Assembly (NCBI GenBank): GCA_002317355.1
Contig: DCJC01000062.1
Location: 1 to 24,603 of the forward strand
Source: Prevotellaceae bacterium UBA1710
GTDB lineage: Bacteria > Bacteroidota > Bacteroidia > Bacteroidales > Bacteroidaceae
DNA length: 24,603 nucleotides
Direction: 5' to 3'
Every line of letters starts with the position of its first letter. Positions within the stretch are counted from its first letter, which is position 1. Shown piece by piece: positions 8,015-15,666 of this stretch. Both the position numbers and the translations under genes were made by a program. Below the pieces are notes generated by a model that saw nothing but the letters and a program-made list of their open reading frames with translations, was not told where the DNA came from and searched no databases.

Positions 8015-9388
8015 ATGGGAAATCCTAAAGCATTCTTGACCGTGCCTCGCGTAGAGGCTGGTTATCGACCAATAAATGACCGTATTCACGACTTCGGTGA
8101 AGTCGAGCAGACACTGAATACACACGACCGTAAGGAACAGGCTTCACGCTGTATGGACTGCGGTGTACCTTTCTGCCATTGGGCTTGCCCTCTCGGCAAC
8201 AAGGCTCCTGAGTGGAACGATGCTCTCTACAAGGGCGAGTGGGAACTGGCTTATCGTCGTCTGAACGATACCAATGACTTCCCTGAGTTCACAGGACGTA
8301 TCTGTCCTGCACTCTGTGAGAAGGCATGTGTTCTCAACCTCACAGATCACGCTGCTACAACAAACCGCGAGAATGAGGCTGCTATCACAGAGGCTGCATG
8401 GCGTGAGAACTTCATCACACCTCAGCAGTACAAGCGTAATGGCAAGACTGTTGCTGTTATCGGTGCTGGCCCTGCCGGACTCGTTGCAGCAAACCGTCTC
8501 AACAAGATGGGTTACAAGGTAACAGTATTCGATAAGAATGAGGCTGCAGGTGGTCTTCTCCGTTACGGTATTCCAAATTTCAAACTCAATAAGGCTGTCA
8601 TCGATCGCCGTATCAACCTCCTCGTTGAGGAAGGCATCGAGTTCAAGTATAACACTCCTGTCAACTTCGAAGGCGAAAAGGTTTCTGAGGCTGACGTAGA
8701 AAAGGCGCTTGGCGCTAAGTATGACGCAGTAGTTATCTCTACTGGTACTCCTACTGCTCGTGACCTCAATATCCCAGGTCGTGACCTCAAGGGCGTTCAC
8801 CTCGCACTCGAGCTTCTCGCTCAGCAGAACCGTGTCCTCGCTGGCATGGAGTTCTCTAAGGAAGAGCGCGTGACTGCAAAGGGTAAGAACGTACTCGTAA
8901 TCGGTGGTGGTGATACCGGTTCTGACTGTATCGGTACTTCTCACCGTCAGGGTTGTAAGAGCGTTACTCAGATCGAGATCATGCCTAAGCCAGTTGAAGG
9001 ACCGGAAGATCCTCAGAACCCATGGCCAAACTGGCCTCGCACTCTGAAGACTACATCTTCACACGAGGAGGGCTGTACACGTCGCTGGAACATCAACTCT
9101 CTCGAGTTCCTTGGCGAGAATGGCAAACTCACAGGTGTACGCGTTCAGCCAATCGACTGGAAGCCAAATCCAGAGGGTGGTCGTCCACTCATGGTAGAGG
9201 CTGGTGAGCCAGAGATCATCAAGGCAGAGATCGTATTCCTCGCAATGGGCTTCCTCAAGCCACAGCAGCCTGAGTTCCCAGCTAACGTCTTCGTTTGTGG
9301 TGACGCTGCTAACGGTGCAAGCCTCGTAGTTCGCGCTATGGCAAGTGGTCGCGATGCTGCCAAGAAGGTTGATGCCTTCTTGAGTTAA
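8015..9388 (+). CDS. gltD: Glutamate synthase small subunit
   Basis: Small subunit of glutamate synthase, 457 aa. It oxidises NADPH at FAD and passes electrons through iron-sulphur clusters to the GltB flavin. Cysteine clusters are visible at the N-terminus: C46, C49, C54 and C58 in CMDCGVPFCHWACPLGN, then C97, C101 and C105 in CPALCEKAC. The FAD-binding Rossmann motif is GAGPAG (150-155). The NADPH-binding motif is GGGDTG (297-302). The C-terminus carries the usual AMGF and VFVCGDAANGASLVVRA-type flavin-binding segment. Length is close to that of other bacterial GltD proteins. Codon use shows the same strong bias as gltB. It is followed by a terminator at 9544, which marks the likely end of the gltBD operon. 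Confidence 0.97.
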   Translation: MGNPKAFLTVPRVEAGYRPINDRIHDFGEVEQTLNTHDRKEQASRCMDCGVPFCHWACPLGNKAPEWNDALYKGEWELAYRRLNDTNDFPEFTGRICPALCEKACVLNLTDHAATTNRENEAAITEAAWRENFITPQQYKRNGKTVAVIGAGPAGLVAANRLNKMGYKVTVFDKNEAAGGLLRYGIPNFKLNKAVIDRRINLLVEEGIEFKYNTPVNFEGEKVSEADVEKALGAKYDAVVISTGTPTARDLNIPGRDLKGVHLALELLAQQNRVLAGMEFSKEERVTAKGKNVLVIGGGDTGSDCIGTSHRQGCKSVTQIEIMPKPVEGPEDPQNPWPNWPRTLKTTSSHEEGCTRRWNINSLEFLGENGKLTGVRVQPIDWKPNPEGGRPLMVEAGEPEIIKAEIVFLAMGFLKPQQPEFPANVFVCGDAANGASLVVRAMASGRDAAKKVDAFLS

Positions 9389-9400
9389 GAGTTAAGAACG

Positions 9401-9498
9401 AAGAGTGAAGAATTTGGATTACCTTTTTCCAATGATGTTGTTCAACAACGAATAGTACAAACTTAAATTTTTCACTATTCACTATTCACTCTTCACTT
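9401..9498. repeat. Short inverted repeat downstream of gltD
   Basis: AAGAGTGAA (9401-9409) is complementary to TTCACTCTT (9486-9494), with extra tandem TTCACTA units beside it. It looks like a decayed intergenic repeat. No gene is seen between gltD and the riboswitch. Confidence 0.45.
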
Positions 9499-9543
9499 AG
9501 ATAAGGAATATCCATTCCCAAATATCTCAAATAAACACCTTTG

Positions 9544-9582
9544 GGCGAATGTTCACGTTGAGTGAATGTTCGCCTTTTTTTC
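9544..9582 (+). terminator. Rho-independent terminator after gltD
   Basis: GGCGAA pairs with TTCGCC (9544-9549, 9569-9574) and TTCAC with GTGAA, separated by a small TG/TG internal loop. The hairpin is followed by seven T residues and a second T-rich run. It separates gltBD from the riboswitch operon. Confidence 0.8.
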
Positions 9583-9599
9583 GATTTTTTTAGTTTTTT

Positions 9600-9631
9600 C
9601 TTGGATAGTTCGTTAATTCTTTGTACCTTTG
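9600..9631 (+). promoter_or_regulatory. Promoter of riboswitch and carboxylase operon
   Basis: TACCTTTG (9624-9631) fits the TAnnTTTG -7 box. A CTTG-like -33 element (9600-9603) lies 20 bp upstream. Transcription would start near 9638, just ahead of the riboswitch. Confidence 0.65.
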
Positions 9632-9644
9632 CACCGCATTTGGT

Positions 9645-9820
9645 TCTTCACCTTGCACAAAGACTTGTTGTGCATGCGTCGGAGCTAAGACGGGAATGCA
9701 GTGCAAATCTGCAACATTACCCGATGCTGTGAGTCCTTTCTTGCAACTCCGACATACCAAGTCACTGGATGATTGTCCGGGAAGACATGTCGGATAAGGA
9801 TAAAGTCAGAAGACCTGCCA
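9645..9820 (+). promoter_or_regulatory. Cobalamin (B12) riboswitch
   Basis: The conserved B12 box AGTCAGAAGACCTGCC is present at 9804-9819 and matches the family consensus AGYCMGRAGACCKGCC. Upstream lie the other conserved blocks in the right order: GGGAA (9693-9697) followed by a GCAGTG..TCTGCAAC stem, CCCG then CTGTGAG (near 9721-9734), CACTGG (9764-9769) and CCGGAAG (near 9778-9784). The aptamer follows a promoter directly and precedes the biotin carboxylase start by about 65 nt. The space between contains complementary GTGT-CCG and CGG-AA-ACAC segments that could serve as the expression platform. Cobalamin riboswitches usually lower expression when B12 is bound; the direction here cannot be read from sequence alone. 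Confidence 0.93.
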
Positions 9821-9884
9821 TTTGCGATTTAAACGCGTGTCCGCGGGATAACGGGCATTGACGGAAACACATAATTTTTTATAC

Positions 9885-11399
9885 ATGATTAGAAAAGTAC
9901 TTGTTGCTAATCGTGGTGAAATAGCAATACGCGTGATGCGTTCTTGCTACGAGATGGGCATACGCTCAGTTGCAGTATATAGCACAGCTGACCGCCTTTC
10001 ACGCCACGTGTTATTCGCCAACGAGGCAGAGTGTATTGGAGGAGCCCAGAGCTCTGACAGTTATTTGAACATTGATCACATCCTTGAGGCTGCTCATAAG
10101 CATCAGGTGGATGCCATCCACCCTGGTTATGGCTTCCTTTCGGAGAACTCCGAGTTTGCTCGTCGTTGCGAGGAAGAAGGATTTGTGTTCATAGGTCCAA
10201 AACCTGAGACCATGGATCTGATGGGTGATAAAATCAGTGCCCGCCAGACTATGATCAAGGCTGGTGTACCCGTTGTTCCCGGAACAGAAGAACCTCTTAA
10301 GAGTGCTGAAGAGGCAGTAGAAGTAGCCCGTAAGATTGGCTTCCCTGTAATGCTTAAGGCAAGTATGGGTGGCGGTGGTAAGGGCATGCGTCTTATCGAG
10401 CGTGAGGAAGACGTTGTAGAGATGTACAACGCTGCTCGCGGTGAGGCAAAGTCCGGTTTCGGTGATGACACCGTTTATATCGAGAAGTTTGTGGAAGAGC
10501 CACACCACATCGAGTTCCAGATTCTTGGTGACAAGCATGGAAATGTAATCCACCTCTTTGATCGTGAATGTTCAGTGCAGCGTCGTCACCAGAAGGTAGT
10601 AGAGGAGTCGCCATCACCATTCCTTGACTACAACCTCCGTATGGAGATGGGGGCAAAGGCTGTAGCTGCAGCAAAGGCTGTAGGTTATGTGGGTGCTGGT
10701 ACCATCGAGTTCCTTGTTGATAAGCATCATAAGTTCTACTTCCTTGAGATGAACACCCGTCTTCAGGTAGAGCACCCTATCACAGAGGAGGTAGTTGGTG
10801 TTGATCTCGTTAAGGAGCAGCTTCGTATCGCTGCAGGTGAGCCACTTCGCTACAAGCAGGAAGATCTCTCACAGCACGGCCACGCTATTGAGTGCCGTAT
10901 CTGTGCTGAGGACACAGAGCATAACTTCATGCCATCACCTGGTGTTATCCAGCAGCTTACTGAACCACATGGTATCGGTACACGTATTGATTCTTACGTT
11001 TATGAAGGCTATGAGATTCCTGTTCACTACGACCCAATGATCGGTAAGCTCATCGTGTGGGCTACTACCCGTGAGTATGCTATCGAGAGAATGCGTCGTG
11101 TGCTCTATGAATATAAGATAACAGGTCTTACAACCAACATCAGATACCTTCGCCGTATCATCGATGTGCCTGAGTTCAAGTTGGGTAACTACAACACCCA
11201 CTTCATCGAGCGCAACGAAGATCGTCTTCGTCCACGCTCTGGCTTCAAGAACGACTCAGAGCCAATGGCTGTTATCGCCGCTTACATAGATTATCTCATG
11301 AATCTCGAGGAGAACTCTCCAAACAATCCATCAAACGATGGTTCCGCTATCAGCAGATGGCGTGCCTTCGGATTGCAGAAGGGAGTGTTGAGGGTGTAA
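9885..11399 (+). CDS. accC: Biotin carboxylase subunit of acyl-CoA carboxylase
   Basis: ATP-grasp biotin carboxylase, 504 aa. It uses ATP and bicarbonate to carboxylate biotin held on the separate carrier protein encoded next. I chose the ATG at 9885 because MIRKVLVANRGEIAIRV is the canonical family start. The reading frame also opens with a TTG at 9858, which would add nine atypical residues. Seen motifs: the glycine-rich ATP loop GGGGKGMR (about 165), and the active-site segment EMNTRLQVEHP with R292, Q294, V295 and E296, which falls at the same numbering as in E. coli AccC. It is about 55 residues longer than E. coli AccC, with an extra C-terminal tail. It is first in an operon with the carrier and the carboxyltransferase, downstream of the B12 riboswitch. 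Confidence 0.95.
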   Translation: MIRKVLVANRGEIAIRVMRSCYEMGIRSVAVYSTADRLSRHVLFANEAECIGGAQSSDSYLNIDHILEAAHKHQVDAIHPGYGFLSENSEFARRCEEEGFVFIGPKPETMDLMGDKISARQTMIKAGVPVVPGTEEPLKSAEEAVEVARKIGFPVMLKASMGGGGKGMRLIEREEDVVEMYNAARGEAKSGFGDDTVYIEKFVEEPHHIEFQILGDKHGNVIHLFDRECSVQRRHQKVVEESPSPFLDYNLRMEMGAKAVAAAKAVGYVGAGTIEFLVDKHHKFYFLEMNTRLQVEHPITEEVVGVDLVKEQLRIAAGEPLRYKQEDLSQHGHAIECRICAEDTEHNFMPSPGVIQQLTEPHGIGTRIDSYVYEGYEIPVHYDPMIGKLIVWATTREYAIERMRRVLYEYKITGLTTNIRYLRRIIDVPEFKLGNYNTHFIERNEDRLRPRSGFKNDSEPMAVIAAYIDYLMNLEENSPNNPSNDGSAISRWRAFGLQKGVLRV

Positions 11400-11412
11400 A
11401 AGCCTAACCAAG

Positions 11413-11526
11413 CCTTCCCAAAGGGAAGGATGTTAGTTAGTCTTTTTCGCGGTGGTGTCGCATCGAAATCCCGAAATCTCGAATATTCGTATTTTCGAAC
11501 TCTCGATATTTCGAATATCCACCGCG
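11413..11526. repeat. Compound intergenic repeat between carboxylase genes
   Basis: The 159-bp gap starts with the palindrome CCTTCCC-AAA-GGGAAGG (11413-11429). The module TTAGTCTTTTTCGCGGTGG follows (11437-11455). Next comes an ATTCG-rich stretch with repeated CGAAAT and TCGAATAT words, and then CCACCGCG (11519-11526), which pairs with CGCGGTGG (11448-11455). The same AGTCTTTTTCGCGGTGG module recurs near 19873 and, inverted, near 16629. The tail of the gap is a low-complexity TGTACATTG/GGTAAAT repeat that runs into the next start codon. Confidence 0.75.
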
Positions 11527-11558
11527 CGTCAGCCTAAATTGTACATTGTACATGGTAA

Positions 11559-12092
11559 ATGGTAAATGAATTTATGGAAATTCAAGTTGGAAATAAACTT
11601 CAGGAAGTGACTCTCCTCAGCAAGGAGGGCAATAAGGTGAGCATCAGCATCGACGGTAAGGTATATGATGTCGATGTGGCTATGCTTCAGAATGGCACAT
11701 GCTCACTCATCTACGGAGGTAACTCCTACAATGCCGAACTCATCAAGGGTGAGGGTGGCAAACACTATACAGTAAACCTCAATTACTCAACCTATCAGAT
11801 CGATATGCTCGATTCTCAGGCTAAGTATATGAGAATGCGCAAGAATCAGAATGACACCGTTCAGGCTGATACTGTTACAGCTCCAATGCCTTGTAAGATC
11901 GTGAAGGTCTATGTCAAGAAGGGCGATAAGGTGAAGGCTGGTGACACCCTCTTCACCATGGAGGCAATGAAGATGCAGTCAAACTATAAGGTTGCTACCG
12001 ACTGCACCATCAAGGATGTTCTCATCGCAGAGAGTGATACAGTTCGCGCAGAACAGGTTCTTATTAAACTGGAGGTAGAAAATGCAGAATAA
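11559..12092 (+). CDS. Biotin carboxyl carrier protein
   Basis: Biotinyl carrier subunit, 177 aa as drawn. The C-terminal 70 residues form the biotinyl domain, with TAPMPCKIVKVYVKKGDKV leading to the attachment motif MEAMKM, in which K138 is the biotinylated lysine. The N-terminal half has no motif I recognise. The start is uncertain. ATG 11559 lies in repeat-derived sequence, and ATG 11574 (MEIQVGNKL) would remove five residues and may be the real start. The gene sits between the biotin carboxylase and the carboxyltransferase and overlaps the latter by 11 bp, which suggests coupled translation. It shuttles carboxybiotin between the two active sites. Confidence 0.93.
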   Translation: MVNEFMEIQVGNKLQEVTLLSKEGNKVSISIDGKVYDVDVAMLQNGTCSLIYGGNSYNAELIKGEGGKHYTVNLNYSTYQIDMLDSQAKYMRMRKNQNDTVQADTVTAPMPCKIVKVYVKKGDKVKAGDTLFTMEAMKMQSNYKVATDCTIKDVLIAESDTVRAEQVLIKLEVENAE

Positions 12093-13524
12093 ACTTACAG
12101 CAAGAGAGAGAATAGAAACCCTGCTCGACAAGGGTACATTCGTCGAGATGGATAAGCACGTAGTGCATCGTTGCAATGACTTCGGAATGGACCAGAAGCG
12201 CTTCGAGGGCGATGGTGTCATTTCTGGTTACGGTAAGATTGATGGTCGCATCGTCTTCGTATATGCTTTTGACTTTAGCGTATTGGGAGGTTCTCTCTCT
12301 GCCGCTAATGCTCAGAAGATCGCTAAGGTACAGGATCTCGCACTCAAGAATGGTGCTCCTATCATCGGTCTTAACGACTCTGGTGGTGCTCGTATTCAGG
12401 AAGGCGTGGAGTCACTCACAGGCTTCGCACATATCTTCCGTCGCAACGTAATGGCAAGTGGTGTAATCCCACAGATCAGCGCTATCATGGGTCCATGTGC
12501 TGGTGGTTCTTGTTACTCACCTGCACTTACTGACTTCATCCTTATGGTTAAGGGACAGAGCCAGATGTTCGTTACAGGTCCTAATGTAGTCAAGGCTGTA
12601 ACAAATGAGGATGTTGACAAGGAAACTCTCGGTGGTGCTATGACTCACAACTCAGTGAGTGGTGTAAGCCACTTCATCTGCAACGATGATGAGGAGACAC
12701 TCATGACTATCCGTGAGCTTATCGGCTTCATCCCTTCAAACAATATGGAGGATGCACCTATCCGTCCTATTACTGATGAGGTAACACGTGTTTGCCACGA
12801 ACTTGACGACGTAGTGCCTACCGACCCTAATATGCCATACGATATCCATGATGTCATTGAGCCAGTCTGCGACCAGCAGTACTTCTTCGAGGTACAGTCA
12901 GAGTTTGCAAAGAATATCGTAGTAGGCTTCGGACGCATCGCAGGTCGTACAGTAGGTTTCGTAGCCAACCAGCCTAACTATCTCGCTGGTGCTCTCGATA
13001 TCGATGCTTCTGACAAGGCTGCCCGCTTCATTCGTTTCTGCGACTGCTTCAACATTCCTCTCGTAGCAGTAGAGGACGTGCCTGGATTCCTCCCAGGCGT
13101 AAAGCAGGAGCACAACGGTATCATCCGTCATGGAGCAAAGATCGTCTATGCATTCGCAGAGGCAACAGTTCCAAAGATTACTCTCATCACACGTAAGGCT
13201 TACGGTGGTGCATATATTGTAATGAACTCAAAGTGTATCGGTGCAGACGTAAACCTCGCATATCCAACAGCAGAAATTGCTGTTATGGGTGCAGAAGGCG
13301 CTTGCAACATCCTCTATCGTAAGGCTACTCCAGAAGAGCGTGCTCAGAAGATTGAGGAATACAAGGAGAAGTTCGCTAATCCATTGCCAGCTGCTCAGCT
13401 CGGTTATATCGACGAGATCATCCAGCCATGTGATACCCGCATCCGCCTCATTCAGGCATTGGAGATGACTCGCAACAAGAACCAGAGCAACCCTCCAAAG
13501 AAGCACGGCAATATCCCTATGTAA
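12082..13524 (+). CDS. Acyl-CoA carboxylase carboxyltransferase subunit (PccB/MmdA-like)
   Basis: Carboxyltransferase of the crotonase-like fold, 480 aa, with both halves of the PccB type. Seen motifs: N-terminal KLTARERI, GGARIQEG (101-108), GPCAGGS (137-143), GFLPG (335-339), KAYGGAY (372-378) and YPTAEIAVMGAEGA (394-407). It transfers CO2 from biotin to an acyl-CoA, or in reverse from methylmalonyl-CoA in a decarboxylase. The residue after GGAY is Ile379. In actinobacterial PccB the equivalent position is Asp and influences acyl-chain choice, so the substrate is open (acetyl- or propionyl-CoA). No sodium-pump membrane subunit is encoded nearby, which favours a soluble carboxylase. The protein begins almost at KLTARERI, about 20-30 residues shorter than many relatives. 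Confidence 0.93.
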   Translation: MQNKLTARERIETLLDKGTFVEMDKHVVHRCNDFGMDQKRFEGDGVISGYGKIDGRIVFVYAFDFSVLGGSLSAANAQKIAKVQDLALKNGAPIIGLNDSGGARIQEGVESLTGFAHIFRRNVMASGVIPQISAIMGPCAGGSCYSPALTDFILMVKGQSQMFVTGPNVVKAVTNEDVDKETLGGAMTHNSVSGVSHFICNDDEETLMTIRELIGFIPSNNMEDAPIRPITDEVTRVCHELDDVVPTDPNMPYDIHDVIEPVCDQQYFFEVQSEFAKNIVVGFGRIAGRTVGFVANQPNYLAGALDIDASDKAARFIRFCDCFNIPLVAVEDVPGFLPGVKQEHNGIIRHGAKIVYAFAEATVPKITLITRKAYGGAYIVMNSKCIGADVNLAYPTAEIAVMGAEGACNILYRKATPEERAQKIEEYKEKFANPLPAAQLGYIDEIIQPCDTRIRLIQALEMTRNKNQSNPPKKHGNIPM

Positions 13525-13528
13525 AGCC

Positions 13529-13560
13529 CTACCCCCAACCCCTCCCGAGGGAGGGGGTAG
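13529..13560. repeat. Palindromic repeat after carboxyltransferase stop
   Basis: CCCCTCCC-GA-GGGAGGGG (13539-13556) lies inside a larger CTACCCCC/GGGGGTAG pair (13529-13560). It starts four bases after the carboxyltransferase stop codon and belongs to the family of palindromes found throughout the window. Confidence 0.75.
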
Positions 13561-13611
13561 CAACGAAATATAAGTATTGTGTATTGTATTAAGTAGATTA
13601 TTAGTCATGAA

Positions 13612-13650
13612 GAAAGCGCCCGAACTGTGAAGTCCGAGCGCTTTCGCTTT
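13612..13650. terminator. Bidirectional terminator between convergent genes
   Basis: GAAAGCGC (13612-13619) pairs with GCGCTTTC (13638-13645), and the stem continues inward with two mismatches to a GTGA loop. A T-rich run follows on the plus strand. It lies between the convergent carboxyltransferase and lipoprotein genes. Confidence 0.75.
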
Positions 13651-13671
13651 TATTGGTTCAATATCACTAAT

Positions 13672-14346
13672 TTATTTGATAAACTCGAAACCGAGCTTCA
13701 TACCGCTATAGTTGCCTGCAATAGCACCAATAGAACTGAGAGTAGAAGATGCTGTAGAAGCAGAGTTGATGAGGGTGAGAAGCTTACTTGCATCGAATGT
13801 CAAACCCATTGTGCGACCTGTGATGCTGACGTACGCTGTTATCTTTGAGCCCATCTGAGTTGTGATTGTCACAGTCTTCTTGCTTGAGTCGAATACGTAA
13901 GAGCCCTGGAATGTCTTACTGCCGATTGTGTACTGCAGAGTCTTATTACTATTGAATGTGAAGCGGCATGAGCCTGGAGTGATACCAATCTTCTGATAGT
14001 AAGTAGCGAGTGTTGCCTCTGCCTTCTCAGCTATTACAGCACCACCAGCCTTTGCAAGAAGGCTTTCGCTCTCAAACTGTACGCATGGTTGGGTGTAGTT
14101 CCATGTACCAACAAGAGTGTTCTGGTTGGTAAGAACATCACCTGCAAATATAGAGATGATATTACCGAGCACCGAACCAGTATTGCTACCTGTGTTGCCA
14201 GTCTGTCCTCCTGTGAGAATAGCTCCAAGAATGCTGCCGTTACCAGCATTGCCAGAGTTGTCTGCTGCTCCATTCATGCCCATTCCACAACTGGTAAGCA
14301 TTCCGCAACATACGATTGTTGCAATTGAAAGAATTACTTTCTTCAT
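13672..14346 (-). CDS. DUF4923-like lipocalin-type lipoprotein
   Basis: Secreted lipoprotein of 224 aa. A type II signal peptide is clear: MKKVILSIATIVCCGMLTSC, with the lipobox LTSC giving a lipidated Cys20. A Gly/Asn/Ser/Thr-rich low-complexity linker follows (about 21-60). The remaining domain starts with LVGTWNYTQPCVQFESESLLAKAGG and contains alternating strands such as CRFTFNSNKTLQYTIGSKTFQGSYVF. This pattern is that of the DUF4923 lipocalin-like family found in Bacteroidota. The protein is probably anchored in the outer membrane. The molecular function is unknown. It is transcribed alone, convergent with the carboxylase operon and divergent from the next small gene. Confidence 0.88.
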   Translation of the reverse strand: MKKVILSIATIVCCGMLTSCGMGMNGAADNSGNAGNGSILGAILTGGQTGNTGSNTGSVLGNIISIFAGDVLTNQNTLVGTWNYTQPCVQFESESLLAKAGGAVIAEKAEATLATYYQKIGITPGSCRFTFNSNKTLQYTIGSKTFQGSYVFDSSKKTVTITTQMGSKITAYVSITGRTMGLTFDASKLLTLINSASTASSTLSSIGAIAGNYSGMKLGFEFIK

Positions 14347-14382
14347 ATTTTTTCTGTTTTAAAGTTATTTCATTTTGATATG

Positions 14383-14390
14383 CAAAGTTA
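14383..14390 (-). promoter_or_regulatory. -7 box for the lipoprotein gene
   Basis: The minus strand reads TAACTTTG, fitting TAnnTTTG, about 36 bp upstream of the start codon. No good -33 element was seen. Confidence 0.5.
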
Positions 14391-14471
14391 TGATTTTTTT
14401 TATAAATCACTTTAATTCCTAGTCTAAAAAATGTGAAAAGCATCAAATAAGCAAACTATACTGCGTTTTTC

Positions 14472-14502
14472 TTTGTTAGTTTCGCGAAATTACGTATCTT
14501 TG
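14472..14502 (+). promoter_or_regulatory. Promoter of the small DUF2007-like gene
   Basis: TTTG (14472-14475), 19 bp, then TATCTTTG (14495-14502): both Bacteroidota elements at ideal spacing. The ATG lies about 40 bp downstream. Confidence 0.75.
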
Positions 14503-14544
14503 CAAGTGACAGATACAATATTAATTTACTAATAACTGAAAACT

Positions 14545-14736
14545 ATGGTTAGGCTAACAACATGTAATAATGACTTCAATGCACAGGTTTTAAAAGGTGC
14601 ATTAGAAAATGAGGGTATTCCTTCAATCCTTAATAATGAAATCATGAGTGGATATTTAGGAACTTCTGGTGTAGATATCCTCGTAAAGGAAGAAGATCTC
14701 GAAAAAGCACAGAAGATTCTGAGCCAGATAGGCTAA
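14545..14736 (+). CDS. Small DUF2007-like protein
   Basis: A 63-aa cytoplasmic protein. The pattern VRLTTCNNDFNAQVLKGALENEGIP, then GVDILVKEEDLEKAQKIL, is the ferredoxin-like fold of the DUF2007 family (sometimes called putative signal-transducing protein). In this family a short beta-alpha-beta unit compares N- and C-terminal halves. No catalytic residue is evident. It has its own promoter and a strong terminator, so it is a single-gene unit. Function unknown. Confidence 0.85.
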   Translation: MVRLTTCNNDFNAQVLKGALENEGIPSILNNEIMSGYLGTSGVDILVKEEDLEKAQKILSQIG

Positions 14737-14820
14737 AGACTCATTCGGAAAAAATGCAACAAGCTCTCTTACCCATTTTGGATAAGAGAGCTTGTTGCAT
14801 TCTCGGAGAAGTCTTTATTT
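14733..14820. terminator. Bidirectional nested terminator hairpin
   Basis: A perfect 19-bp stem (14753-14771 with 14783-14801) around an 11-nt loop is flanked by an outer TAAAGACT/AGTCTTTA pair (14733-14740, 14809-14816) and T-rich sequence. The outer arms overlap the end of the small gene and the stop region of the AraC-type gene. It therefore serves both convergent transcripts. Confidence 0.85.
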
Positions 14821-15159
14821 TTTAGCGCAACTTTTGGCATATTCAGAAGGAGTCTGACCAACAACGCGCTTGAAGGTACGGCTGAAATTATTGCTGTCTT
14901 CGTAGCCACATTTGAGAGCTACGGTAGCAATAGCGTAGTTACGTGGACTGGCGAGCAAATGTTTCGCATACTGCATGCGAATACCGAGGAGATATACACC
15001 ACCAGTAGTGCCAGTGAGCGCAAGAATCCTGCGGCGGAGATGCTGATTCGTCATACATAGAGATGCGGAAACAGTGTCACAATTTACGTGCCCTTGCTTC
15101 ATTTGTTCGTGAACGATCTGATATACCTGTTTCAGGAATAGCTTGTCTTCTTTAAACAT
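14815..15159 (-). CDS. Stand-alone AraC-type DNA-binding protein
   Basis: A 114-aa protein made almost only of the AraC/XylS DNA-binding domain. Two helix-turn-helix units are visible. The first is around VNCDTVSASLCMTNQHLRRRI, and the second has the family signature AIATVALKCGYEDSNNFSRTF followed by KRVVGQTPSEYAK. There is no ligand-binding or receiver domain, so it resembles MarA/SoxS-like regulators or the detached C-terminal domain of a hybrid two-component protein. It is a cytoplasmic transcription factor with unknown targets. It ends inside the T-rich tail of the terminator. Confidence 0.9.
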   Translation of the reverse strand: MFKEDKLFLKQVYQIVHEQMKQGHVNCDTVSASLCMTNQHLRRRILALTGTTGGVYLLGIRMQYAKHLLASPRNYAIATVALKCGYEDSNNFSRTFKRVVGQTPSEYAKSCAKK

Positions 15160-15190
15160 AATTACAATTTATTTAGTTATTATTCGGTTG

Positions 15191-15198
15191 CAAAAATA
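15191..15198 (-). promoter_or_regulatory. -7 box for the AraC-type gene
   Basis: The minus strand reads TATTTTTG about 32 bp upstream of the start codon. The 180-bp gap 15160-15339 is otherwise very AT-rich, and I see no gene in it. Confidence 0.45.
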
Positions 15199-15339
15199 AT
15201 TATTTTTTTTGAATACTCATAATATATTTCGTATAAAATTATGAAATAGAATAAAAAATGCGGAAAAATAACAAAATTTTTACTTTTTATTGCACTTTAG
15301 TTAAGGTTTTGTGCAAAATCTGGGGTGTTTGGTGATAGG

Positions 15340-15663
15340 TTACACCTTTGCCCACGCAAACCTTTTGCGTTTGTATTTATAGTTCAGGTCATTTTGATGG
15401 GCATAAGCCTCTCGCTCAAAAGAAATTGAATAGTATGCCTTCATGAAATTGCGTGTTTTTATCAGGCGATAGAGCCACTCTACAACATAGAAAATATAGA
15501 AACCGACAAACAGCATCTCTCGCTGTTGGAGGGTATGGATATATTCATGATTCTTCACTACCTCTGGCAAGCGTCCTTTGTCCACACGACAAAAGATAAT
15601 GCCAAAGATATTGATAGCCCAAAACGTGCCAAAAGGGAAGAATCTGTTGTATATTATCTTCAT
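15340..15663 (-). CDS. Small membrane protein with HExxH motif
   Basis: A 107-aa protein. It has hydrophobic stretches at about 10-26 and 51-68 and a central NHEYIHTLQQREM segment containing H39-E40-x-x-H43, the zinc-binding pattern of metallopeptidases. A further acidic pair (E83, E85 in SFEREAYAHQ) could supply a third metal ligand. The tail is basic. It begins 3 bp after the histidine kinase stop, so it is probably translated with the response regulator and kinase. A membrane-associated peptidase, or an inactive relative that senses or modulates the kinase, is an inference from motif and context. The family is shorter than typical M48/M56 peptidases. Confidence 0.8.
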   Translation of the reverse strand: MKIIYNRFFPFGTFWAINIFGIIFCRVDKGRLPEVVKNHEYIHTLQQREMLFVGFYIFYVVEWLYRLIKTRNFMKAYYSISFEREAYAHQNDLNYKYKRKRFAWAKV

Positions 15664-15666
15664 TCG

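Noticed and set aside
8144..8944. 266-codon open frame on the minus strand opposite gltD
   Set aside because: It lies entirely within gltD, which has clear family motifs. The strong codon bias of gltD removes stop codons in the opposite frame. The translation shows no domain and is Thr/Ser/Leu-rich in a way typical of such shadows.
9858..9884. TTG start for biotin carboxylase
   Set aside because: MIRKVLVANRGEIA at 9885 is the canonical start. The extra residues come from the riboswitch expression platform region.
13627..13848. 73-codon plus-strand frame opposite the lipoprotein
   Set aside because: It overlaps the lipoprotein gene and the terminator, and has no motif or promoter.
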